Of a DNA stretch of 64,000 nt, positions 19,734 to 27,808 are shown in pieces. The notes beneath the pieces were generated by a model. It saw nothing but the letters and a program-made list of their open reading frames with translations, made no database searches and was not told the DNA's origin. The translations under genes were made by a program, and so were the position numbers. Source of the DNA: CBDCLY01 sp965218715 (lineage in GTDB: Bacteria > Bacteroidota > Bacteroidia > Flavobacteriales_E > Vicingaceae); contig CBDCLY010000038.1 in the NCBI GenBank assembly GCA_965218715.1, forward strand, positions 1-64,000, written 5' to 3'. Every line of letters begins with the position of its first letter. Positions within the stretch are counted from its first letter, which is position 1.

Positions 19734-19741
19734 TATCTTTG
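19734..19741 (+). promoter_or_regulatory. -7 box (TATCTTTG) of the suf operon
   Basis: A full TAnnTTTG match 20 nt before the first suf start (ATG 19761). Transcription should begin near 19745. Confidence 0.6.
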
Positions 19742-19760
19742 CAAAGCAAAAAATGGATAG

Positions 19761-20087
19761 ATGATAAAAGTTAATGAAAGTGCGAAGAATCAAATCGTTC
19801 ACTTGCTCCAAGAAAGCGGGAAACCTGCTGGTAGTTTTGTTCGAGTTGGTGTTCAAGGAGGCGGCTGTTCAGGCTTAATGTATAACCTGGATTTTGATTC
19901 TGACATGAACGAGAATGATAAATTAATCGAAGATAACGGAATCCAAATTGTAGTGGATAAAAAGAGCGTATTATACCTTGTTGGAACTGAGCTAGAATTT
20001 ACTGGTGGTTTAAACGGGAAGGGGTTTAGTTTTAACAATCCAAATGCCTCTAGAACCTGCGGCTGTGGTGAAAGTTTTTCAATTTAA
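19761..20087 (+). CDS. sufA: A-type iron-sulfur carrier (SufA/HesB/IscA family)
   Basis: Accepts or carries Fe-S clusters made on SufBCD. At 108 aa it has the three conserved cysteines: C36 in GGGCSGLMY, and C100 and C102 in the terminal CGCGESFSI. As first gene of the suf operon, 9 bp before sufB, it fits SufA; IscA- or ErpA-type naming is also possible from sequence alone. Confidence 0.9.
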   Translation: MIKVNESAKNQIVHLLQESGKPAGSFVRVGVQGGGCSGLMYNLDFDSDMNENDKLIEDNGIQIVVDKKSVLYLVGTELEFTGGLNGKGFSFNNPNASRTCGCGESFSI

Positions 20088-20096
20088 ATTGAAGTT

Positions 20097-21536
20097 ATGT
20101 CTAGCGAAGAAGAACTATTAGAGGAAATAACATCAAGTGAATATAAATACGGGTTTTATACAGATATAGAATCTGATAAGGCTCCAAAAGGTTTAAATGA
20201 AGACATCATTAAACTCATTTCTTCCAAAAAGAATGAACCAGAGTGGATGTTGGAATACAGATTGAAATCCTTTGAAACTTGGAAATCAATGGAAGAGCCT
20301 GATTGGGCGCATTTGAATTACCAAAAACCAGAGTTTCAAGACTTGCATTATTACTCTGCCCCCAAATCCAAGCCAGAATTAGAAAGTTTAGATCAGGTTG
20401 ATCCTGAGCTATTGGCCACATTTGAAAAGTTGGGAATTTCTTTGGATGAACAAAAAAAACTAACTGGGGTTGCCGTTGATGTAGTAATGGATAGTGTTTC
20501 TGTAGCTACAACATTTAAAGCTAAACTAGCTGAATTGGGAATCATCTTTTGTTCGTTCAGTGAAGCCGTTCAAGAGCACCCAGAATTGGTAAAAAAACAT
20601 TTAGGAACAGTAGTGCCAGCAAGCGATAACTTTTATGCTGCTTTAAATGCTGCAGTGTTTTCAGACGGTTCATTTTGCTATATCCCAAAGGGTACAAAAT
20701 GCCCAATGGAATTGTCGACTTACTTTAGAATTAATGAAGCCAATACTGGTCAATTTGAGCGAACATTGGTGATTGCAGATAAAGGCAGTTACGTAAGTTA
20801 TTTAGAAGGCTGCACCGCGCCGATGCGAGATGAAAATCAATTACATGCTGCTGTTGTAGAATTAATAGCCTTAGACGATGCCGAGATTAAATACTCTACC
20901 ATCCAAAATTGGTACCCAGGGAATAAAGAAGGAGTAGGTGGAATTTTCAACTTTGTAACCAAAAGAGGCCTTTGTGAAAAGAATGCTAAGATTTCTTGGA
21001 CTCAAGTAGAAACAGGTTCAGCCGTTACTTGGAAATATCCAGGTTGTGTATTGAAAGGTGACAATTCAATTGGGGAATTCTATTCAGTTGCTGTTACAGC
21101 AAATCACCAACAAGCTGATACTGGAAGCAAAATGATTCACATTGGAAAAAACACAAAGAGTACAATTATTTCTAAAGGGATCTCTGCAGGACAAAGCAAC
21201 AATAGTTACCGTGGTTTAGTCAAAATGAATAAATCAGCGGCCCATGGAAGAAACTTTACACAATGCGATTCATTGCTAATGGGGAATAAGTGCGGCGCAC
21301 ATACTTTCCCTTACATCGAAGTAAAAAATAAATCTGCTCAAGTAGAACATGAGGCCACAACCTCTAAAATTGGGGAAGACCAAATTTTTTATTGCAAACA
21401 AAGAGGCATGGATGAAGATACAGCCATCAACTTAATTGTAAATGGATATTGTAAAGAAGTATTGAATCAATTGCCAATGGAATTTGCAGTTGAAGCACAA
21501 AAATTATTAGAAATTAGTTTAGAAGGAAGTCGGTAG
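20097..21536 (+). CDS. sufB: Fe-S cluster assembly scaffold SufB
   Basis: Core scaffold of the SufBC2D complex where the Fe-S cluster forms. Length is 479 aa. Typical segments are SFCYIPKGTKCPMELSTYFRI, EGCTAPMRDENQLHAAVVE, NWYPGNKEGVGGIFNFVTKRG, and the C-terminal ATTSKIGEDQIFYCKQRGMDE. The gap after it (21537-21691), which should be only a few bases in this operon type, holds a repeat element. Confidence 0.96.
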   Translation: MSSEEELLEEITSSEYKYGFYTDIESDKAPKGLNEDIIKLISSKKNEPEWMLEYRLKSFETWKSMEEPDWAHLNYQKPEFQDLHYYSAPKSKPELESLDQVDPELLATFEKLGISLDEQKKLTGVAVDVVMDSVSVATTFKAKLAELGIIFCSFSEAVQEHPELVKKHLGTVVPASDNFYAALNAAVFSDGSFCYIPKGTKCPMELSTYFRINEANTGQFERTLVIADKGSYVSYLEGCTAPMRDENQLHAAVVELIALDDAEIKYSTIQNWYPGNKEGVGGIFNFVTKRGLCEKNAKISWTQVETGSAVTWKYPGCVLKGDNSIGEFYSVAVTANHQQADTGSKMIHIGKNTKSTIISKGISAGQSNNSYRGLVKMNKSAAHGRNFTQCDSLLMGNKCGAHTFPYIEVKNKSAQVEHEATTSKIGEDQIFYCKQRGMDEDTAINLIVNGYCKEVLNQLPMEFAVEAQKLLEISLEGSR

Positions 21537-21563
21537 CTTTGAGCCTCTAATTACAAATCCTTG

Positions 21564-21693
21564 AATTATGAATTACGAATTGATTCATAGCAAGAAAAGT
21601 AATCACCATTTTAGATTAAAAAGAATATAAAATAATAGAAGAATATAATTTCAGAATGCAGTTTTCATAATTCGTAATTTGAAATTCGTAATT
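21564..21693. repeat. Inverted-repeat element built of 7-bp GAATTAC-like units, upstream of sufC
   Basis: The left arm 21564-21581 reads as near-tandem GAATTAT/GAATTAC units. The right arm 21667-21693 holds the same unit inverted (ATAATTC, GTAATTT, GAAATTC, GTAATTA). The 11-mer AATTCGTAATT at 21669-21679 is the exact reverse complement of part of the left arm. The roughly 85 bp between them is very AT-rich with no ORF. It looks like a small palindromic or MITE-like element. Its right end abuts the residual sufC coding frame (from 21692), and the first roughly 20 sufC codons are absent. Confidence 0.6.
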
Positions 21694-21739
21694 AAAAGGA
21701 ATTTCTTTAGAGGTAAAAGCAGGAGAGGTTCATGCGATA

Positions 21740-22402
21740 ATGGGCCCAAACGGATCTGGGAAGAGCACTTTAGCAAGTGTTTTAGCTGGAAGAGATGAAT
21801 ACGAAATTACCCAAGGGTCGGTTGATTTTGAAGGAGAGGATTTGCTCGATATGGAGCCAGAAGAAAGAGCAAGAGCAGGTGTTTTTCTTGCATTTCAATA
21901 CCCAGTCGAGATCCCTGGAGTGAGCAATATCAATTTCCTAAAAACTGCATTGAATGAAATGAGAGAGAAAAAGGGAGAACCTGTTCTAACTGCAAAAGAA
22001 TTTCTTGCTATGGTGAAGAAAAATTCTAGCCTTGTAGAATTGGACGGTAAACTTGCTAACCGTTCTGTAAATGAAGGCTTTTCTGGTGGGGAAAAGAAAC
22101 GAAATGAAATCTTTCAAATGGCGATGTTAAACCCTAAACTGTCTTTACTAGATGAAACAGATTCTGGATTGGATATCGACGCACTAAGAATAGTAGCCAA
22201 CGGGGTGAATCAATTGAAATCAAACAAAAATGCTTCAATAGTCATTACTCATTATCAGCGATTATTGGATTATATCGTTCCCGATTTTGTTCATGTTCTA
22301 TACAATGGAAAAATTGTAAAAACTGGAGGAAAAGAATTGGCCCTTGTTTTAGAGGAGAAAGGTTACGATTGGATTAAAGAAGAAACAGCACAAGAAGCTT
22401 AA
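21740..22402 (+). CDS. sufC: SufC ATPase, 5' truncated
   Basis: ABC-type ATPase that drives SufBCD. From the first ATG it encodes 220 aa, against about 245-250 normally. Walker A (GPNGSGKST), the EGFSGGEKKRNEI signature, Walker B with LSLLDETDSGLDID, and TH(Y)QRLLDYI are present. Family-like sequence starts earlier, at 21692 (LKGISLEVKAGEVHAIM), but an in-frame TAA lies at 21689-21691, and the usual N-terminal strand (MLxIKNLHaxIxGKEI) is replaced by a repeat element. Translation could start at ATT 21701 or ATG 21740. Loss of the adenine-contacting N-terminus would probably impair function, so an assembly error is possible. Confidence 0.85.
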   Translation: MGPNGSGKSTLASVLAGRDEYEITQGSVDFEGEDLLDMEPEERARAGVFLAFQYPVEIPGVSNINFLKTALNEMREKKGEPVLTAKEFLAMVKKNSSLVELDGKLANRSVNEGFSGGEKKRNEIFQMAMLNPKLSLLDETDSGLDIDALRIVANGVNQLKSNKNASIVITHYQRLLDYIVPDFVHVLYNGKIVKTGGKELALVLEEKGYDWIKEETAQEA

Positions 22403-22407
22403 TTAAT

Positions 22408-23682
22408 ATGAAAGAGAAATTCATAGAATCATTTGAAAAGCTAGACTTCTCTTTTGATGTTCCTTTTGCCAACTCATTAAGGAAGCAAGGCTTAGATGCG
22501 ATTTCAAAACTTGAGTTCCCTACTTCCAAAACAGAGTATTGGAAATACACACGACTGAATAGTATACTGAAGAAAACCTATTCAACAAGGGCGATAGAGG
22601 AAATAGAAAACTTGGATGAAGCAATTCCAAGCAACAACTGTTTGGTGTTTATCAATGGACTATTTCAAGAAGACTTAAGCTGGATGGCTGAAAATTCAAA
22701 AGCGAGTTTTATGCCTTTATCAATGGCGAAGGAAAAGCATTCAGATTTGGTAGAAAGTAAATTGGGAAAGCTTAGCCCAATTGAAAATGAGATCTTCTCT
22801 GCAATCAATACCGCCTTTCATCAAGATGGAGCTTTTTTGCATGTTCCTAAAGCCATTATGTGCGAGGAAGCATTTTTTGTGCTGAACCTAATTGAAGATG
22901 CAAGCATAGTATGCAATCCGCGAAATCTAGTAATTGCGGAAGAAGGTAGTTCTGCTAAAATGGTGATAAAAACTAGATCCATTGGAGGAAGTGACCAACA
23001 TTCTCTCACCAACATGGTTTCTGAATTTTTTATTGAAGAATCGGCCAACTTTGAGATCAATAAGGTTCAACAAGAAGCTTCAACAAGTTTTCAGATTGCT
23101 CAAGAAGAAGCACAACAAGAAACTAAAAGTTGTTTCAAAATCAATACCTTCACACTAGACGGTTCAATTGTAAGAAATAACTTAAACATTCATCTTCTAG
23201 GAGAGCATACAGAAACATGGTTGAACGGTTTGTACTTGACCAAGGACAAGCAACATGTAGACAATCATACTTATGTTTTGCATAGAGCACCAAATTGTGT
23301 TTCTCATGAATTGTATAAAGGCATCTTAGATGAACAATCTACTGGTGTTTTTAATGGAAAAGTTTACGTTCATCAGGAGGCTCAAAAGACTAACGCCTAT
23401 CAATCCAATGCCAATATGGTTTTAAGTGATTCTGCGTCCGCGAATTCTAAACCAGAATTGGAAATTTATGCTGATGATGTAAAGTGCAGCCATGGCTCTG
23501 TTACCGGACAATTGGATGAAGAAGCAATATTTTATTTGAGGTCTAGAGGGCTTTCAGAAAAGAATGCCAAGGCTGCCTTATTGAATGCTTTTGCAAATGA
23601 TGTAATTGAGCAAATTGGCATTCCGAGCATAAAGGAAGAGATGGCCGATTATATCGACCAGCATTACCAAGCAATTACTTAA
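22408..23682 (+). CDS. sufD: Fe-S cluster assembly protein SufD
   Basis: SufB paralogue and partner in SufBC2D. At 424 aa it has an N-terminal helical part with FPTSKTEYWKYTRLNSI and the beta-helix core. It ends with the family region SASANSKPELEIYADDVKCSHGS ... FYLRSRGLSEKNAKAALLNAF, including the conserved Cys-Ser-His. It starts 5 bp after sufC and overlaps sufS by one base. Confidence 0.95.
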   Translation: MKEKFIESFEKLDFSFDVPFANSLRKQGLDAISKLEFPTSKTEYWKYTRLNSILKKTYSTRAIEEIENLDEAIPSNNCLVFINGLFQEDLSWMAENSKASFMPLSMAKEKHSDLVESKLGKLSPIENEIFSAINTAFHQDGAFLHVPKAIMCEEAFFVLNLIEDASIVCNPRNLVIAEEGSSAKMVIKTRSIGGSDQHSLTNMVSEFFIEESANFEINKVQQEASTSFQIAQEEAQQETKSCFKINTFTLDGSIVRNNLNIHLLGEHTETWLNGLYLTKDKQHVDNHTYVLHRAPNCVSHELYKGILDEQSTGVFNGKVYVHQEAQKTNAYQSNANMVLSDSASANSKPELEIYADDVKCSHGSVTGQLDEEAIFYLRSRGLSEKNAKAALLNAFANDVIEQIGIPSIKEEMADYIDQHYQAIT

Positions 23683-24926
23683 TGTCCACTCAAGCTAAAA
23701 TAGAACCCAAGGAGCATCTTGCCATTCGAAGCGACTTTCCACTTCTGTCAAGAAAGGTAAATGGGAAGCCTTTGATTTATTTTGATAATGGGGCAACGGC
23801 TCAAAAGCCGAAAGTGGTCATTGATGCTTTGGCCCATTATTATTCAGACTCCAACAGCAATATTCATAGAGGAGTGCATCGATTAAGTCAGGATGCCACC
23901 AGCGCTTATGAAGAAGCTAGGAAAAAAATTCAAGCCTTCATAGGAGCAGAACATTCTGAGGAAATAATTTTTACTAAAGGAACAACTGACGGCATCAATA
24001 CCCTTGCCTTTTCTTTTGGTCTGAACCAAATTAAGGCAGGGGATGAAATTATCATTTCTGCCATGGAACATCACTCTAACATTGTGCCCTGGCAGATGTT
24101 GTGTGAACGAACTGGTGGGAAATTATTAGTTGCTCCAATTCATAAAAGTGGAGAATTGGACTTGCAAGCTTTTGAGGACCTATTGAGTGAGAAAACCAAA
24201 TTGGTTTCAATTGTGCATACTAGTAATACATTAGGGACAATTAATCCGGTAGATCAGATTATTGAAATGTCGCATCGTGTTGGTGCTAAGGTCATTCTTG
24301 ATGGAGCTCAAGCAATCGCGCATCAGAAAATAGATGTAAGGGAAATTGATTGTGATTTTTTTGTGTTTTCCATGCACAAAGTTTACGGTCCTACTGGCAT
24401 TGGAATTCTCTATGGAAAAAAAGAACTTTTAGACGAACTACCGCCCTACCAAGGCGGTGGGGACATGATCGAAACAGTAAGTTTTGAAAAATCCACTTAT
24501 AATGTATTGCCCCATAAATTTGAAGCTGGAACGCCAAATATTGCAGCAGGGATAGCTAGTGGAGTATGCATAGATTATTTAAATCAACTGGATTGGGAAA
24601 AGATTTCCCTTTACGAGCAAGACTTGTTAAACTACGCTAGTGAGAAATTAAAACTAGTTCCTGGTTTAAGAATTATTGGTGAAGCAAAACAAAAGGCAAG
24701 CGTAATTTCTTTTATCATTGATGGAATTCACCCTTATGATATTGGAATAATCCTCGATCAATTTGGCATTGCAGTCAGAACAGGTCATCATTGTACTCAA
24801 CCATTAATGGATTGGTATAAAATTCCTGGAACTGTGCGTGCTTCGTTTGCCATGTACAATACAAAAGAAGAAGTTGAGGTTTTTCTTGAAGCACTTCATA
24901 AAGCGATTAAAATGTTGAAGCCATGA
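23682..24926 (+). CDS. sufS: Cysteine desulfurase SufS
   Basis: PLP enzyme that takes sulfur from cysteine for Fe-S assembly. Length is 414 aa. It has NSNIHRGVHRLSQDAT, the PLP-lysine segment FSMHKVYGPTGIG, and the catalytic Cys371 in RTGHHCTQPLM (group II, short loop), which needs SufE. It overlaps sufE by 4 bases (ATGA). Confidence 0.96.
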   Translation: MSTQAKIEPKEHLAIRSDFPLLSRKVNGKPLIYFDNGATAQKPKVVIDALAHYYSDSNSNIHRGVHRLSQDATSAYEEARKKIQAFIGAEHSEEIIFTKGTTDGINTLAFSFGLNQIKAGDEIIISAMEHHSNIVPWQMLCERTGGKLLVAPIHKSGELDLQAFEDLLSEKTKLVSIVHTSNTLGTINPVDQIIEMSHRVGAKVILDGAQAIAHQKIDVREIDCDFFVFSMHKVYGPTGIGILYGKKELLDELPPYQGGGDMIETVSFEKSTYNVLPHKFEAGTPNIAAGIASGVCIDYLNQLDWEKISLYEQDLLNYASEKLKLVPGLRIIGEAKQKASVISFIIDGIHPYDIGIILDQFGIAVRTGHHCTQPLMDWYKIPGTVRASFAMYNTKEEVEVFLEALHKAIKMLKP

Positions 24927-25339
24927 CGATTGCAGAACGACAAGAAGAATTAGTAGAAGAGTTTGCTTTATTTGACGATTGGACAGATAAATATGCCCAT
25001 TTAATTGAATTGGGAAGAGAATTGCCATTGATTGATGAGCGTGAAAAGAAGGAGTCCAATTTGATAAAAGGTTGCCAATCAAGAGTTTGGTTAAGCGCTA
25101 CTAAAGACAATGGACAAATTCAATTCAAAGCCGATAGCGATGCCATCATTACCAAAGGTATTATTTCTTTAATGATCAGGGCTTTTAATGAATCTAGTCC
25201 TGAGGAAATAATTGAAGCCAAATTGGACTTTATTGACCAAATTGGTTTGAAAGAGCACCTTTCTCCAACTCGCTCAAATGGATTAGTGAGCATGATAAAA
25301 CAGATGAAAATGTATGCAATCGCATTTCAAAACACCTAA
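24923..25339 (+). CDS. sufE: Sulfur acceptor SufE
   Basis: Takes persulfide from SufS and passes it to SufB. At 138 aa the acceptor is Cys51 in LIKGCQSRVWL. Further family segments are LPLIDEREKK and EHLSPTRSNGLVSMI. It is translationally coupled to sufS. Confidence 0.94.
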   Translation: MTIAERQEELVEEFALFDDWTDKYAHLIELGRELPLIDEREKKESNLIKGCQSRVWLSATKDNGQIQFKADSDAIITKGIISLMIRAFNESSPEEIIEAKLDFIDQIGLKEHLSPTRSNGLVSMIKQMKMYAIAFQNT

Positions 25340-25342
25340 AGT

Positions 25343-25678
25343 ATGGAGCTAGATCAAAATAAAGACATTACGCCTAAGCAAGTTGAAAATCAGTCGATTG
25401 ATGTGTTAAAAACCATTTTTGACCCTGAGATTCCTGTTAACATTTACGATTTAGGATTGATCTACGAAGTGAAAGTGAATGACGACTTTCATGTAGATGT
25501 AGACATGACTTTAACCTCGCCTAATTGCCCGGTTGCAGAATCTCTACCAAATGAAGTAGAAACAAAAATTGCTGGTCTTTGGTGTGTTAAATCTGCAAAA
25601 GTTGAAATTGTATGGGATCCAGCTTGGGATAAGGAAATGATGAGTGAGGAAGCAAAATATGAATTAGGTTTCTTATAA
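25343..25678 (+). CDS. sufT: DUF59/MIP18-family protein, SufT-like
   Basis: A 111-aa protein with FDPEIPVNIYDLGLIYEV and MTLTSPNCPVAESLP with the conserved Cys. The family helps Fe-S cluster maturation or delivery. It lies 3 bp after sufE and one base before the next gene, so it belongs to the operon. PaaD-type proteins share the domain, but the context favours SufT. Confidence 0.85.
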   Translation: MELDQNKDITPKQVENQSIDVLKTIFDPEIPVNIYDLGLIYEVKVNDDFHVDVDMTLTSPNCPVAESLPNEVETKIAGLWCVKSAKVEIVWDPAWDKEMMSEEAKYELGFL

Positions 25679-25679
25679 G

Positions 25680-26192
25680 ATGGCAGAGGAAATCGTAAAT
25701 CGGGTAGCCAATAGCGGTTTAATTACCATTGATCTTGAGGATTTAATTGCAAGTGAAAACAATATGATCATCGACATCAAAGATCAATTGTGGCAAGGAA
25801 TTGCATTACGTGAAGCAGATTTCAGACAATTCATTAAGGAACACAATTGGGAGCAATATAAAGGCAAAAATGTTGGAATAACATGTAGCGTTGAGGCCAT
25901 CATTCCTCAATGGGCCTATGTACTAATTGCTTCAAAATTAGCAAGTTTAGCATCTGAAATTGTATTTGGGGATGAACAAGTCTTAAAAGAAGAGCTCTTA
26001 AGTATAAAGATTAATCAATTAAACATGGAGGCTTATCAAGATGCTAAGGTGGTAATTAAAGGCTGCAGTGATGTGAAGATTTCAAGTAATGCTTATGTGC
26101 AGATTACAAAGAGGTTGATCCCATTCGCGAAGTCCATCATGTATGGAGAGCCTTGTTCTACTGTTCCTATTTGGAAGCGACCTAGGGTTTAG
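25680..26192 (+). CDS. DUF2480 family protein
   Basis: A 170-aa cytoplasmic protein of the DUF2480 family, typical of Bacteroidota suf operons; function unknown. It begins EEIVNRVANSGLITIDLEDL and ends EPCSTVPIWKRPRV. It has cysteines near residues 64, 124 and 158, which might bind metal or a cluster (inference). It is last in the operon and followed by a terminator. Confidence 0.8.
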   Translation: MAEEIVNRVANSGLITIDLEDLIASENNMIIDIKDQLWQGIALREADFRQFIKEHNWEQYKGKNVGITCSVEAIIPQWAYVLIASKLASLASEIVFGDEQVLKEELLSIKINQLNMEAYQDAKVVIKGCSDVKISSNAYVQITKRLIPFAKSIMYGEPCSTVPIWKRPRV

Positions 26193-26201
26193 GCACTAAA
26201 T

Positions 26202-26234
26202 AAAAAAGCCCGATCAACTGATCGGGCTTTTTTA
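26202..26234. terminator. Bidirectional terminator after the suf operon
   Basis: AGCCCGAT (26207-26214) pairs with ATCGGGCT (26221-26228) around CAACTG, with an A-run before and a T-run after. It serves both suf and the convergent T9SS gene. Confidence 0.9.
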
Positions 26235-26248
26235 TTGAAGTATATTAC

Positions 26249-27697
26249 CTATTCAATAATTAATTTTTTGTGAATCTTATTATTGAATGCATCAAGTGCT
26301 TGTATAACATAAATACCACTTGATAATGAGCTTATGTCGATTTGGGAGTTGTTAACTGCAATTGATTGAAAAGCTATCTTTCCATTAATATCCAGCAAAG
26401 TAACATTAATTTGACCTTCAAAACCATTCAATTGAATCTTATCGCTAGCTGGGTTAGGGAAAATTTGCAATATGAATTCATTTGATTCAGAATCATTGAA
26501 TTTCTTTCTGTAAGGCAATTCTTCAAAAGTAACATGTTCAGATTCCTGAGCTCCACGGTCAATGTCGTAAGCATATATTCTTGGATCACCATTTATATCA
26601 ATCATTGATGTAGGAATATACAATGAATTATTTCCAGTGTTTGCTGCTGGAGAGGTTATTCCAAGATTTAAATCACTATCAATCCATATGGGGTCTTGAT
26701 TAACTACACTTTGTTGATTAGCTCCGGCATATCCATTTTCAACGATTGAATATAAAACACTAATTCCATTATCGTTTAGTATTGCAGTTCCACTATTCCC
26801 CCAAAAAATGCTGTTGCTAATTTCTATGGGCATAAAATACCAATTTGTTACACAAGATATTTCTCCCTGAAGACTTTTATTTCCCTTGAAGGAACAATTC
26901 TGAATCTTCATTGTGTAAGGGTAGGAATTCCCTCCGCAAGCTATAGCCCCATTATGAGTGGTAATATTTGATTCAAAAATTGAATTATAAACGTCTAAAG
27001 ATCCTACACCGAATCTCATAAAGGCGCCACCATGCTGTCCTGTGTTACTTAAAAATTTACAACGGTCAATTCTTGTATGAGATCCTGAGCCAGCATGCAT
27101 TCCACCACCATGAAAGTTTGTTCCATTATTATGAAACATTACATGATTAAAGTATAAATAATTACTGTTTACTGAACTGGTAGATTGAGAAGACCATACA
27201 CCAGTCCATCTTGCATCAGCTATGCTTAAGTCATTTAATGAAATTGTTGCATTAGAAAATCCTCCATTGAAAGTATATTTTACTACAGAATTTGAATTAT
27301 CTGAAAGGCTATTTTGATTTCCTAAATTTCCTGACAGAATTGTTCTATTTGAGCTGGCCCACAAAACATCATGTAAGTTTCGCTGATTTAGAGTGCTTTC
27401 ACTTCCGTCAAAATGCCCATAAATGTCAATGTCTTTCGTAATGTTGAAATGGCTACTCTGATTTGAGCCTGCAGTTGGATAATAGGTGCCTTTAGCTACC
27501 CATATTTCATCACCATGTAATGCTGCCCCTAATGCAGTTTGCAAATCTTCAAAGGCAGAACTCCAACTTAGACCATTTGGTGTGCATGAAGGGCTAATGC
27601 ATGGTGAGTTAACATTAACATAATACCTAGTTTGAGAAAATAAATTTGATGCAGAGAATAGGATAACTAATATTACCCAAGTTTTAAAAGTTTTCAT
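26249..27697 (-). CDS. Secreted right-handed beta-helix protein with T9SS type-A sorting domain
   Basis: A 482-aa exported protein with a signal peptide (MKTFKTWVILVILFSASNLFSQ). The N-terminal YYVNVNSPC ... GLSWSSAFEDLQTALGAALHGDEIWVAKGTYYPT start and many short strand repeats (DLSIADAR, NYLYFNHVMFHNN, HTRIDRCKFLSN, SLDVYNSIFESN) fit a parallel beta-helix of the choice-of-anchor or polymorphic type. The C-terminal FILQIFPNPASDKIQLNGFEG ... GIYVIQALDAFNNKIHKKLIIE is a Por secretion tail. The ligand is unknown; no catalytic residues are assigned. Confidence 0.85.
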   Translation of the reverse strand: MKTFKTWVILVILFSASNLFSQTRYYVNVNSPCISPSCTPNGLSWSSAFEDLQTALGAALHGDEIWVAKGTYYPTAGSNQSSHFNITKDIDIYGHFDGSESTLNQRNLHDVLWASSNRTILSGNLGNQNSLSDNSNSVVKYTFNGGFSNATISLNDLSIADARWTGVWSSQSTSSVNSNYLYFNHVMFHNNGTNFHGGGMHAGSGSHTRIDRCKFLSNTGQHGGAFMRFGVGSLDVYNSIFESNITTHNGAIACGGNSYPYTMKIQNCSFKGNKSLQGEISCVTNWYFMPIEISNSIFWGNSGTAILNDNGISVLYSIVENGYAGANQQSVVNQDPIWIDSDLNLGITSPAANTGNNSLYIPTSMIDINGDPRIYAYDIDRGAQESEHVTFEELPYRKKFNDSESNEFILQIFPNPASDKIQLNGFEGQINVTLLDINGKIAFQSIAVNNSQIDISSLSSGIYVIQALDAFNNKIHKKLIIE

Positions 27698-27808
27698 AAA
27701 TGTTCGATTTATTGGTTCCCTTTAAAGGTAGAAAAAAATCGATTCAAACAAGAACGTAGTATAAAGAACTAATTATGAAGAGAAATCAAGAAAAAGAACA
27801 GGACAAAG

